Source: Euwallacea fornicatus (taxonomy: Eukaryota; Arthropoda; Insecta; Coleoptera; Curculionidae). From it: 64,000 bases of DNA. Positions 1-12,042 of this stretch are shown in pieces; position 1 is the stretch's first letter, and each line of letters opens with the position of its first letter. The translations under genes were made by a program, and so were the position numbers. The stretch is from positions 372,001 through 436,000 of the forward strand of contig NW_027096054.1 of the NCBI RefSeq assembly GCF_040115645.1, given 5' to 3'. The notes under the pieces were generated by a model. That model did no database searches and was not told the DNA's origin. It worked only from the letters and a program-made list of their open reading frames with translations.

Positions 1-176
1 GAGATCTTTAACATGACACAACATATCATACTTGAATCTTGTTGAGCTTCCAAGATAAATTGTACTTTACGTGCTCAAACACACAACATTTTTGACTTTT
101 CGAGCTTTGTAGGTCGATAACTTCGGCAAATGAAATCCAAATGTCTTCAACAAAGACTCATATTAATCAGGTGGTT
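1..176 (+). repeat. Reference monomer of the satellite (phase 1-176)
   Basis: This is the first complete unit and serves as the coordinate frame: monomer position = ((x-1) mod 176)+1. Landmarks are a BglII-type AGATCT at 2-7, tcttgttgagcttcc at about 37-51, gtgctcaaacacacaa at 71-86, a T-rich run at 88-100, a cgagctttgt segment at 101-110, the variable a-ctcg / a-cgtcg / a-gatcg word at 111-116, gataacttcggcaaatgaa at 116-134, and tcttcaac at 144-151. By eye the most variable positions among copies are about 22-35, 87-104, 111-115, 140-160 and 168-176. The 71-86 and 116-138 blocks stay nearly constant. This copy itself carries acatatcatacttgaatc, a form otherwise typical of the far right of the window. 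Confidence 0.95.
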
Positions 177-1640
177 GAGATCTTTAACATGACACAACAC
201 ATCATGATTGTATCTTGTTGAGCTTACAAGATAAATAGTACTTTACGTGCTCAAACACACAACATTTTTTACTTTTCGAGCTTTGTACGTCGATAACTTC
301 GGCAAATGAAATCCAAATTTCTTCAACGATGATTCATATTAATCAGGTGGTCGAGATCTTTAACACGACACAACACATCATGATTGTATCTTGTTGAGCT
401 TCCAAGATAAATAGTACTTTACGTGCTCAAACACACAACATTTTTGACTTTTCGAGCTTTGTACGTCGATAACTTCGGCAAATGAAATCCAAATGTCTTC
501 AACAAAGACTCATATTAATCAGGTGGTTGAGATCTTTAACATGACACAACACATCATGATTGTATGTTTTTGAGCTTTCAAGATAAATAGTACTCTACGT
601 GCTCAAACACACAACTTTTTTGACTTTTCGAGCTTTGTACGTCGATAACTTAGGCAAATGAAATCCAAATGTCTTCAACCAATACTCATATTAATCAGGT
701 GGTCGAGATCTTTAACATGACACAACACATCATGATTGTATCTTGTTGAGCTTCCAAGATAAATAGTACTATACGTGCTCAAACACACAACTTTTTTGAC
801 TTTTCGAGCTTTGTACGTCGATAACTTCGGCAAATGAAATCCAAATGTCTTCAACAAAGACTCATATTAATCAGGTGGTTGAGATCTTTAACATGACACA
901 ACACATCATGATTGTATCTTGTTGAGCTTCCAAGATAAATAGTACTTTACGTGCTCAAACACACAACATTTTTGACTTTTCGAGTTTTGTAGCTCGATAA
1001 CTTCGGCAAATGAAATCCAAATGTCTTCAACGATGACTCATATTAATCAGGTGGTCGAGATCTTTAACATGACACAACACATCATGATTGTATCTTGTTG
1101 AGCTTCCAAGATAAATAGTACTTTACGTGCTCAAACACACAACATTTTTGACTTTTCGAGCTTTGTACGTCGATAACTTCGGCAAATGAAATCCAAATGT
1201 CTTCAACAAAGACTCATATTAATCAGGTGGTTGAGATCTTTAACATGACACAACACATCATGATTGTATCTTTTTGAGCTTTCAAGATAAATAGTACTCT
1301 ACGTGCTCAAACACACAACTTTTTTGACTTTTCGAGCTTTGTACGTCGATAACTTCGGCAAATGAAATCCAAATGTCTTCAACAAAGACTCATATTAATC
1401 AGGTGGTTGAGATCTTTAACATGACACAACACATCATGATTGTATCTTGTTGAGCTTCCAAGATAAATAGTACTATACGTGCTCAAACACACAACTTTTT
1501 TGACTTTTCGAGCTTTGTACGTCGATAACTTCGGCAAATGAAATCCAAATGTCTTCAACAAAGACTCATATTAATCAGGTGGTTGAGATCTTTAACATGA
1601 CACAACACATCATGATTGTATCTTGTTGAGCTTCCAAGAT
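1..1640 (+). repeat. 32-monomer-offset block duplication, copy 1
   Basis: This stretch reappears at 5633-7272, an offset of exactly 5632 bp = 32 monomers. Both copies open with the rare acatatcatacttgaatc monomer with attgtactttac. They then follow the same order of rare variants: ttttttactttt, ttcaagataaatagtactct, aacttaggc and caaccaatactc. I saw only scattered single-base differences, for example tgtatgttttt here against tgtatcttttt in the other copy near 565. Similarity stops near 1640, where the partner changes to gcttacaag. The left limit lies outside the window. Confidence 0.85.
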
Positions 1641-2211
1641 AAATAGTACTATACGTGCTCAAACACACAACTTTTTTGACTTTTCGAGCTTTGTACGTCG
1701 ATAACTTCGGCAAATGAAATCCAAATGTCTTCAACAAAGACTCATATTAATCAGGTGGTCGAGATCTTTAACACGACACAACACATCATGATTGTATCTT
1801 GTTGAGCTTCCAAGATAAATAGTACTTTACGTGCTCAAACACACAACATTTTTGACTTTTCGAGCTTTGTACGTCGATAACTTCGGCAAATGAAATCCAA
1901 ATGTCTTCAACAAAGACTTATATTAATCAGGTGGTCGAGATCTTTAACACGACACAACACATCATGATTGTATCTTGTTGAGCTTCCAAGATAAATAGTA
2001 CTTTACGTGCTCAAACACACAACATTTTTGACTTTTCGAGCTTTGTACGTCGATAACTTCGGCAAATGAAATCCAAATGTCTTCAACGATGATTCATATT
2101 AATGAGGTGGTCGAGATCTTTAACATGACCCAACACATCATGATTGTATCTTGTTGAGCTTCCAAGATAAATAGTACTTTACGTGCTCAAACACACAACA
2201 TTTTTGACTTT

Positions 2212-2229
2212 TCGAGCTTTGTAGCTCGA
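2212..2229. repeat. Example of the monomer dyad (7-bp stem, TTGT loop)
   Basis: At monomer positions 100-117 the sequence TCGAGCT-TTGT-AGCTCGA is a perfect 7-bp inverted repeat with a 4-base loop. This is one example among many in monomers of the gtagctcg class. Other classes weaken it: gtagatcg leaves one mismatch, while gtacgtcg and gtaggtcg keep only the outer pairs. A role in protein binding or hairpin formation is only a possibility. Confidence 0.7.
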
Positions 2230-3593
2230 TAACTTCGGCAAATGAAATCCAAATGTCTTCAACGATGACTCATATTAATCAGGTGGTCGAGATCTTTAAC
2301 ATGACACAACACATCATGATTGTATCTTGTTGAGCTTCCAAGATAAATAGTACTTTACGTGCTCAAACACACAACATTTTTGACTTTTCGAGTTTTGTAG
2401 CTCGATAACTTCGGCAAATGAAATCCAAATGTCTTCAACGATGACTCATATTAATCAGGTGGTCGAGATCTTTAACACGACACAACACATCATTATTGTA
2501 TCTTGTTGAGCTTCCAAGATAAATAGTACTTTACGTGCTCAAACACACAACATTTTTGACCTTTCGAGCTTTGTACGTCGATAACTTCGGCAAATGAAAT
2601 CCAAATGTCTTCAACAAAGACTCATATTAATCAGGTGGTTGAGATCTTTAACATGACACAACACATCATGATTGTATCTTTTTGAGCTTTCAAGATAAAT
2701 AGTACTCTACGTGCTCAAACACACAACTTTTTTGACTTTTCGAGCTTTGTACGTCGATAACTTAGGCAAATGAAATCCAAATGTCTTCAACCAATACTCA
2801 TATTAATCAGGTGGTCGAGATCTTTAACATGACACAACACATCATGATTGTATCTTGTTGAGCTTCCAAGATAAATAGTACTATACGTGCTCAAACACAC
2901 AACTTTTTTGACTTTTCGAGCTTTGTACGTCGATAACTTCGGCAAATGAAATCCAAATGTCTTCAACGATGATTCATATTAATGAGGTGGTCGAGATCTT
3001 TAACATGACACAACACATCATGATTGTATCTTGTTGAGTTTCCAAGATAAATAGTACTTTACGTGCTCAAACACACAACATTTTTGACTTTTCGAGCTTT
3101 GTAGCTCGATAACTTCGGCAAATGAAATCCAAATGTCTTCAACGATGACTCATATTAATCAGGTGGTGGAGATCTTTAACATGACACAACACATCATGAT
3201 TGTATCTTGTTGAGCTTCCAAGATAAATAGTACTTTACGTGCTCAAACACACAACATTTTTGACTTTTCGAGCTTTGTAGCTCGATAACTTCGGCAAATG
3301 AAATCCAAATGTCTTCAACGATGACTCATATTAATCAGGTGGTCGAGATCTTTAACATGACACAACACATCTTGATTGTATCTTGTTGAGCTTCCAAGAT
3401 AAATAGTACTTTACGTGCTCAAACACACAACATTTTTGACTTTTCGAGCTTTGTACGTCGATAACTTCGGCAAATGAAATCCAAATGTCTTCAACAAAGA
3501 CTCATATTAATCAGGTGGTTGAGATCTTTAACATGACACAACACATCATGATTGTATCTTTTTGAGCTTCCAAGATAAATAGTACTTTACGTG

Positions 3594-3748
3594 CCCAAAC
3601 ACAAAACTTTTGTGAGTCTTCAAGCTTTGTAGCTCGATAACTTCGGCAAATGAACTCCAAAGTTCTTCAAAGATGACTCATATTAATCAAGTGGGCGAGA
3701 TCTTTAACATGACACAACACATCATGATTGTATCTTGTTGAGCTTCCA
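3594..3748 (+). repeat. Foreign-class tract inside domain I, conversion-like
   Basis: A sub-monomer tract unlike its neighbours carries gcccaaacacaaaactttt, gtgagtcttcaag, tgaactccaaagttcttcaa, aatcaagtgggcgag and ccacgataaat. The same rare combination is found at about 18906-19060, offset 15312 bp = 87 monomers, and partly at 20840. Immediately left (gtatctttttgag) and right (agtactatacg) the sequence is normal domain I. The replacement is shorter than one monomer and stays in phase, as expected of gene conversion or a double exchange. Edges are uncertain by about 30 bases. Confidence 0.75.
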
Positions 3749-3840
3749 CGATAAATAGTACTATACGTGCTCAAACACACAACATTTTTGACTTTTCGAG
3801 CTTTGTACGTCGATAACTTAGGCAAATGAAATCCAAATGT

Positions 3841-5390
3841 CTTCAACCAATACTCATATTAATCAGGTGGTCGAGATCTTTAACATGACACAACACATCA
3901 TGATTGTATCTTGTTGAGCTTCCAAGATAAATAGTACTATACGTGCTCAAACACACAACTTTTTTGACTTTTCGAGCTTTGTACGTCGATAACTTCGGCA
4001 AATGAAATCCAAATGTCTTCAACGATGATTCATATTAATGAGGTGGTCGAGATCTTTAACATGACACAACACATCATGATTGTATCTTGTTGAGCTTCCA
4101 AGATAAATAGTACTTTACGTGCTCAAACACACAACATTTTTGACTTTTCGAGCTTTGTAGCTCGATAACTTCGGCAAATGAAATCCAAATGTCTTCAACG
4201 ATGACTCATATTAATCAGGTGGTGGAGATCTTTAACATGACACAACACATCATGTTTGTATCTTGTTGAGCTTACAAGATAAATAGTACTTTACGTGCTC
4301 AAACACACAACATTTTTGACTTTTCGAGCTTTGTAGGTCGATAACTTCGGCAAATGAAATCCAAATGTCTTCAACGATGATTCATATTAATCAGGTGGTC
4401 GAGATCTTTAACACGACACAACACATCATGATTGTATCTTGTTGAGCTTCCAAGATAAATAGTACTTTACGTGCTCAAACACACAACATTTTTGACTTTT
4501 CGAGCTTTGTACGTCGATAACTTCGGCAAATGAAATCCAAATGTCTTCAACAAAGACTTATATTAATCAGGTGGTCGAGATCTTTAACACGACACAACAC
4601 ATCATGATTGTATCTTGTTGAGCTTCCAAGATAAATAGTACTTTACGTGCTCAAACACACAACATTTTTGACTTTTCGAGCTTTGTACGTCGATAACTTC
4701 GGCAAATGAAATCCAAATGGCTTCAACGACGATTCATATTAATGAGGTGGTCGAGATCTTTAACATGACACAACACATCATGATTGTATCTTGTTGAGCT
4801 TCCAAGATAAATAGTACTTTACGTGCTCAAACACACAACATTTTTGACTTTTCGAGCTTTGTAGCTCGATAACTTCGGCAAATGAAATCCAAATGTCTTC
4901 AACGATGACTCATATTAATCAGGTGGTCGAGATCTTTAACATGACACAACACATCATGATTGTATCTTGTTGAGCTTCCAAGATAAATAGTACTATACGT
5001 GCTCAAACACACAACTTTTTTGACTTTTCGAGCTTTGTACGTCGATAACTTCGGCAAATGAAATCCAAATGTCTTCAACAAAGACTCATATTAATCAGGT
5101 GGTCGAGATCTTTAACATGACACAACACATCATGATTGTATCTTGTTGAGCTTCCAAGATAAATAGTACTTTACGTGCTCAAACACACAACATTTTTGAC
5201 TTTTCGAGTTTTGTAGCTCGATAACTTCGGCAAATGAAATCCAAATGTCTTCAACGATGACTCATATTAATCAGGTGGTCGAGATCTTTAACACGACACA
5301 ACACATCATGATTGTATCTTGTTGAGCTTCCAAGATAAATAGTACTTTACGTGCTCAAACACACAACATTTTTGACTTTTCGAGCTTTGT
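3841..5390 (+). repeat. 37-monomer-offset block duplication, copy 1
   Basis: This stretch corresponds to 10353-11902 at an offset of 6512 bp = 37 monomers. Shared rare markers include caaccaatactc at the left, the ggtggtggagatc monomer followed by catgtttgtatc and gcttacaag, and a unique ccaaatggcttcaac near 4710 (11222 in the partner). Differences are sparse, such as cgacgattc here against cgatgattc. The match fades near 5390, where gtaggtcg faces gtacgtcg. Confidence 0.85.
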
Positions 5391-5444
5391 AGGTCGATAA
5401 CTTCGGCAAATGAAATCCAAATGTCTTCAACGATGATTCATATT

Positions 5445-5690
5445 AATCAAGTGGACGAGATCTTTAACATGACACAACACATCATGATTGTATCTTGTTG
5501 AGCTTCCAAGGTAAATAGTACTTTACGTGCTCAAACACACAACTTTTTTGACTTTTCGAGCTTTCTAGGTCGATAACTTCGGCAAATGAACTCAAAATTT
5601 CTTCAACTATGACTCAAATTAAGCAGCTTAACGAGATCTTTAACATGACACAACATATCATACTTGAATCTTGTTGAGCTTCCAAGATAA
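5445..5690 (+). repeat. Divergent boundary monomer with right-domain features
   Basis: This unit sits at the start of the second 32-monomer copy. It has an aatcaagtggacgag tail, ccaaggtaaatag, ctttctaggtcg, then gaactcaaaatttcttc and caactatgactcaaatt with agcagcttaacgag, followed by acatatcatacttgaatc. The gaactcaaaatttc / caactatgactc / cagcttgacgag words are otherwise found only near 20220 and in domain III (46770, 47480, 52760, 58060). The ccaaggtaaatag half recurs at 13783, 47 monomers away. It is a chimeric monomer at a block junction. Confidence 0.7.
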
Positions 5691-7272
5691 ATTGTACTTT
5701 ACGTGCTCAAACATACAACATTTTTGACTTTTCGAGCTTTGTAGGTCGATAACTTCGGCAAATGAAATCCAAATGTCTTCAACAAAGACTCATATTAATC
5801 AGGTGGTTGAGATCTTTAACATGACACAACACATCATGATTGTATCTTGTTGAGCTTACAAGATAAATAGTACTTTACGTGCTCAAACACACAACATTTT
5901 TTACTTTTCGAGCTTTGTACGTCGATAACTTCGGCAAATGAAATCCAAATTTCTTCAACGATGATTCATATTAATCAGGTGGTCGAGATCTTTAACACGA
6001 CACAACACATCATGATTGTATCTTGTTGAGCTTCCAAGATAAATAGTACTTTACGTGCTCAAACACACAACATTTTTGACTTTTCGAGCTTTGTACGTCG
6101 ATAACTTCGGCAAATGAAATCCAAATGTCTTCAACAAAGACTCATATTAATCAGGTGGTTGAGATCTTTAACATGACACAACACATCATGATTGTATCTT
6201 TTTGAGCTTTCAAGATAAATAGTACTCTACGTGCTCAAACACACAACTTTTTTGACTTTTCGAGCTTTGTACGTCGATAACTTAGGCAAATGAAATCCAA
6301 ATGTCTTCAACCAATACTCATATTAATCAGGTGGTCGAGATCTTTAACATGACACAACACATCATGATTGTATCTTGTTGAGCTTCCAAGATAAATAGTA
6401 CTATACGTGCTCAAACACACAACTTTTTTGACTTTTCGAGCTTTGTACGTCGATAACTTCGGCAAATGAAATCCAAATGTCTTCAACAAAGACTCATATT
6501 AATCAGGTGGTTGAGATCTTTAACATGACACAACACATCATGATTGTATCTTGTTGAGCTTCCAAGATAAATAGTACTTTACGTGCTCAAACACACAACA
6601 TTTTTGACTTTTCGAGTTTTGTAGCTCGATAACTTCGGCAAATGAAATCCAAATGTCTTCAACGATGACTCATATTAATCAGGTGGTCGAGATCTTTAAC
6701 ACGACACAACACATCATGATTGTATCTTGTTGAGCTTCCAAGATAAATAGTACTTTACGTGCTCAAACACACAACATTTTTGACTTTTCGAGCTTTGTAC
6801 GTCGATAACTTCGGCAAATGAAATCCAAATGTCTTCAACAAAGACTCATATTAATCAGGTGGTTGAGATCTTTAACATGACACAACACATCATGATTGTA
6901 TCTTTTTGAGCTTTCAAGATAAATAGTACTCTACGTGCTCAAACACACAACTTTTTTGACTTTTCGAGCTTTGTACGTCGATAACTTCGGCAAATGAAAT
7001 CCAAATGTCTTCAACAAAGACTCATATTAATCAGGTGGTTGAGATCTTTAACATGACACAACACATCATGATTGTATCTTGTTGAGCTTCCAAGATAAAT
7101 AGTACTATACGTGCTCAAACACACAACTTTTTTGACTTTTCGAGCTTTGTACGTCGATAACTTCGGCAAATGAAATCCAAATGTCTTCAACAAAGACTCA
7201 TATTAATCAGGTGGTTGAGATCTTTAACATGACACAACACATCATGATTGTATCTTGTTGAGCTTACAAGAT
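5633..7272 (+). repeat. 32-monomer-offset block duplication, copy 2
   Basis: This is the partner of 1-1640 at an offset of 5632 bp. The same series of variant monomers appears in the same order with few substitutions. One such difference is acacgacac at about 6701 against acatgacac at 1069. The two copies are separated by other satellite monomers, so this is either a non-adjacent duplication or the remains of a 32-monomer higher-order unit that has since been rearranged. Confidence 0.85.
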
Positions 7273-10200
7273 AAATAGTACTTTACGTGCTCAAACACAC
7301 AACATTTTTGACTTTTCCAGCTTTGTAGCTCGATAACTTCGGCAAATGAAATCCAAATGTCTTCAACGATGACTCATATTAATCAGGTGGTGGAGATCTT
7401 TAACATGACACAACACATCATGTTTGTATCTTGTTGAGCTTCCAAGATAAATAGTACTTTACGTGCTCAAACACACAACATTTTTGACTTTTCGAGCTTT
7501 GTACGTCGATAACTTCGGCAAATGAAATCCAAATGTCTTCAACAAAGACTTATATTAATCAGGTGGTCGAGATCTTTAACACGACACAACACATCATGAT
7601 TGTATCTTGTTGAGCTTCCAAGATAAATAGTACTTTACGTGCTCAAACACACAACATTTTTGACTTTTCGAGCTTTGTAGCTCGATAACTTCGGCAAATG
7701 AAATCCAAATGTCTTCAACGATGATTCATATTAATGAGGTGGTCGAGATCATTAACATGACACAACACATCATGATTGTATCTTGTTGAGCTTCCAAGAT
7801 AAATAGTACTTTACGTGCTCAAACACACAACATTTTTGACTTTTCGAGCTTTGTAGCTCGATAACTTCGGCAAATGAAATCCAAATGTCTTCAACGATGA
7901 CTCATATTAATCAGGTAGTCGAGATCTTTAACATGACACAACACATCATGATTGTATCTTGTTGAGCTTCCAAGATAAATAGTACTTTACGTGCTCAAAC
8001 ACACAACATTTTTGACTTTTCGAGTTTTGTAGCTCGATAACTTCGGCAAATGAAATCCAAATGTCTTCAACGATGACTCATATTAATCAGGTGGTCGAGA
8101 TCTTTAACACGACACAACACATCATGATTGTATCTTGTTGAGCTTCCAAGATAAATAGTACTTTACGTGCTCAAACACACAACATTTTTGACTTTTCGAG
8201 CTTTGTACGTCGATAACTTCGGCAAATGAAATCCAAATGTCTTCAACAAAGACTCATATTAATCAGGTGGTTGAGATCTTTAACATGACACAACACATCA
8301 TGATTGTATCTTTTTGAGCTTACAAGATAAATAGTACTTTACGTGCTCAAACACACAACTTTTTTGACTTTTCGAGCTTTGTACGTCGATAACTTCGGCA
8401 AATGAAATCCAAATGTCTTCAACAAAGACTCATATTAATCAGGTGGTTGAGATCTTTAACATGACACAACACATCATGATTGTATCTTTTTGAGCTTTCA
8501 AGATAAATAGTACTCTACGTGCTCAAACACACAACTTTTTTGACTTTTCGAGCTTTGTACGTCGATAACTTCGGCAAATGAAATCCAAATGTCTTCAACA
8601 AAGACTCATATTAATCAGGTGGTTGAGATCTTTAACATGACACAACACATCATGATTGTATCTTGTTGAGCTTACAAGATAAATAGTACTTTACGTGCTC
8701 AAACACACAACATTTTTGACTTTTCGAGCTTTGTACGTCGATAACTTCGGCAAATGAAATCCAAATGTCTTCAACAAAGACTCATATTAATCAGGTGGTT
8801 GAGATCTTTAACATGACACAACACATCATGATTGTATCTTTTTGAGCTTTCAAGATAAATAGTACTCTACGTGCTCAAACACACAACTTTTTTGACTTTT
8901 CGAGCTTTGTACGTCGATAACTTCGGCAAATGAAATCCAAATGTCTTCAACAAAGACTCATATTAATCAGGTGGTTGAGATCTTTAACATGACACAACAC
9001 ATCATGATTGTATCTTGTTGAGCTTCCAAGATAAATAGTACTATACGTGCTCAAACACACAACTTTTTTGACTTTTCGAGCTTTGTACGTCGATAACTTC
9101 GGCAAATGAAATCCAAATGTCTTCAACAAAGACTCATATTAATCAGGTGGTTGAGATCTTTAACATGACACAACACATCATGATTGTATCTTGTTGAGCT
9201 TACAAGATAAATAGTACTTTACGTGCTCAAACACACAACATTTTTTACTTTTCGAGCTTTGTACGTCGATAACTTCGGCAAATGAAATCCAAATTTCTTC
9301 AACGATGATTCATATTAATGAGGTGGTTGAGATCTTTAACATGACACAACACATCATGTTTGTATCTTGTTGAGCTTCCAAGATAAATAGTACTTTACGT
9401 GCTCAAACACACAACATTTTTGACTTTTCGAGCTTTGTAGGTCGATAACTTCGGCAAATGAAATCCAAATGTCTTCAACGATGACTCATATTAATCAGGT
9501 GGTCGAGATCTTTAACATGACACAACACATCATCATTGTAACTTGTTGAGCTTCCAAGATAAATAGTACTTTACGTGCTCAAACACACAACATTTTTTAC
9601 TTTTCGAGCTTTGTACGTCGATAACTTCGGCAAATGAAATCCAAATTTCTTCAACAAAGACTCATATTAATCAGGTGGTTGAGATCTTTAACATGACACA
9701 ATACATCATGTTTGTATCTTGTTGAGCTTCCAAGATAAATAGTACTTTACGTGCTCAAACACACAACATTTTTGACTTTTCGAGCTTTGTAGGTCGATAA
9801 CTTCGGCAAATGAAATCCAAATGTCTTCAACGATGATTCATATTAATCAGGTGGTCGAGATCTTTAACACGACACAACACATCATGATTGTATCTTGTTG
9901 AGCTTCCAAGATAAATAGTACTTTACGTGCTCAAACACACAACATTTTTGACTTTTCGAGCTTTGTACGTCGATAACTTCGGCAAATGAAATCCAAATGT
10001 CTTCAACGATGATTCATATTAATGAGGTGGTCGAGATCTTTAACATGACACAACACATCATGATTGTATCTTGTTGAGCTTCCAAGATAAATAGTACTTT
10101 ACGTGCTCAAACACACAACATTTTTGACTTTTCGAGCTTTGTAGCTCGATAACTTCGGCAAATGAAATCCAAATGTCTTCAACGATGACTCATATTAATC

Positions 10201-10352
10201 AGGTGGTGGAGATCTTTAACATGACACAACACATCATGTTTGTATCTTGTTGAGCTTACAAGATAAATAGTACTTTACGTGCTCAAACACACAACATTTT
10301 TGACTTTTCGAGCTTTGTAGGTCGATAACTTCGGCAAATGAAATCCAAATGT

Positions 10353-11902
10353 CTTCAACCAATACTCATATTAATCAGGTGGTCGAGATCTTTAACATGA
10401 CACAACACATCATGATTGTATCTTGTTGAGCTTCCAAGATAAATAGTACTATACGTGCTCAAACACACAACTTTTTTGACTTTTCGAGCTTTGTACGTCG
10501 ATAACTTCGGCAAATGAAATCCAAATTTCTTCAACGATGATTCATATTAATGAGGTGGTCGAGATTTTTAACATGACACAACACATCATGATTGTATCTT
10601 GTTGAGCTTCCAAGATAAATAGTACTTTACGTGCTCAAACACACAACATTTTTGACTTTTCGAGCTTTGTAGCTCGATAACTTCGGCAAATGAAATCCAA
10701 ATGTCTTCAACGATGACTCATATTAATCAGGTGGTGGAGATCTTTAACATGACACAACACATCATGTTTGTATCTTGTTGAGCTTACAAGATAAATAGTA
10801 CTTTACGTGCTCAAACACACAACATTTTTGACTTTTCGAGCTTTGTAGGTCGATAACTTCGGCAAATGAAATCCAAATGTCTTCAACGATGATTCATATT
10901 AATCAGGTGGTCGAGATCTTTAACACGACACAACACATCATGATTGTATCTTGTTGAGCTTCCAAGATAAATAGTACTTTACGTGCTCAAACACACAACA
11001 TTTTTGACTTTTCGAGCTTTGCACGTCGATAACTTCGGCAAATGAAATCCAAATGTCTTCAACAAAGACTTATATTAATCAGGTGGTCGAGATCTTTAAC
11101 ACGACACAACACATCATGATTGTATCTTGTTGAGCTTCCAAGATAAATAGTACTTTACGTGCTCAAACACACAACATTTTTGACTTTTCGAGCTTTGTAC
11201 GTCGATAACTTCGGCAAATGAAATCCAAATGGCTTCAACGATGATTCATATTAATGAGGTGGTCGAGATCTTTAACATGACACAACACATCATGATTGCA
11301 TCTTGTTGAGCTTCCAAGATAAATAGTACTTTACGTGCTCAAACACACAACATTTTTGACTTTTCGAGCTTTGTAGCTCGATAACTTCGGCAAATGAAAT
11401 CCAAATGTCTTCAACGATGACTCATATTAATCAGGTGGTCGAGATCTTTAACATGACACAACACATCATGATTGTATCTTGTTGAGCTTCCAAGATAAAT
11501 AGTACTATACGTGCTCAAACACACAACTTTTTTGACTTTTCGAGCTTTGTACGTCGATAACTTCGGCAAATGAAATCCAAATGTCTTCAACAAAGACTCA
11601 TATTAATCAGGTGGTCGAGATCTTTAACATGACACAACACATCATGATTGTATCTTGTTGAGCTTCCAAGATAAATAGTACTTTACGTGCTCAAACACAC
11701 AACATTTTTGACTTTTCGAGTTTTGTAGCTCGATAACTTCGGCAAATGAAATCCAAATGTCTTCAACGATGACTCATATTAATCAGGTGGTCGAGATCTT
11801 TAACACGACACAACACATCATGATTGTATCTTGTTGAGCTTCCAAGATAAATAGTACTTTACGTGCTCAAACACACAACATTTTTGACTTTTCGAGCTTT
11901 GT
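10353..11902 (+). repeat. 37-monomer-offset block duplication, copy 2
   Basis: This is the partner of 3841-5390. The order of variant monomers is kept over about nine units, including the private ccaaatggcttcaac marker near 11222. A few private substitutions occur, such as gagatttttaac near 10561 and gattgcatc near 11295. The copies overlap neither each other nor the 32-monomer pair, but the two offsets (32 and 37) interleave across 1-11.9 kb. More than one duplication event is therefore needed. Confidence 0.85.
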
Positions 11903-12042
11903 ACGTCGATAACTTCGGCAAATGAAATCCAAATGTCTTCAACAAAGACTCATATTAATCAGGTGGTTGAGATCTTTAACATGACACAACACATCATGTT
12001 TGTATCTTGTTGAGCTTCCAAGATAAATAGTACTTTACGTGC

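Noticed and set aside
100..117. Hairpin as a transcription terminator
   Set aside because: It recurs in many monomers without any gene, and the T-rich run is upstream rather than downstream of the stem on the plus strand.
1..176. CENP-B box in the monomer
   Set aside because: The nearest word, ttcggcaaatgaaa, keeps TTCG and the central A but lacks the CGGG end of the mammalian motif. No better match was seen on either strand.
675..857. Recurring 60-codon reverse-strand frames (also at 1379, 1555, 4899, 6307, 7011, 8947, 11411, 39219 and 43971)
   Set aside because: They are the same stretch of satellite read in reverse. They start at TTG rather than ATG, recur at multiples of 176 bp, are interrupted in most monomers, and have no plausible ribosome or promoter context. 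176 is not a multiple of 3, so the frame cannot be maintained along the array.
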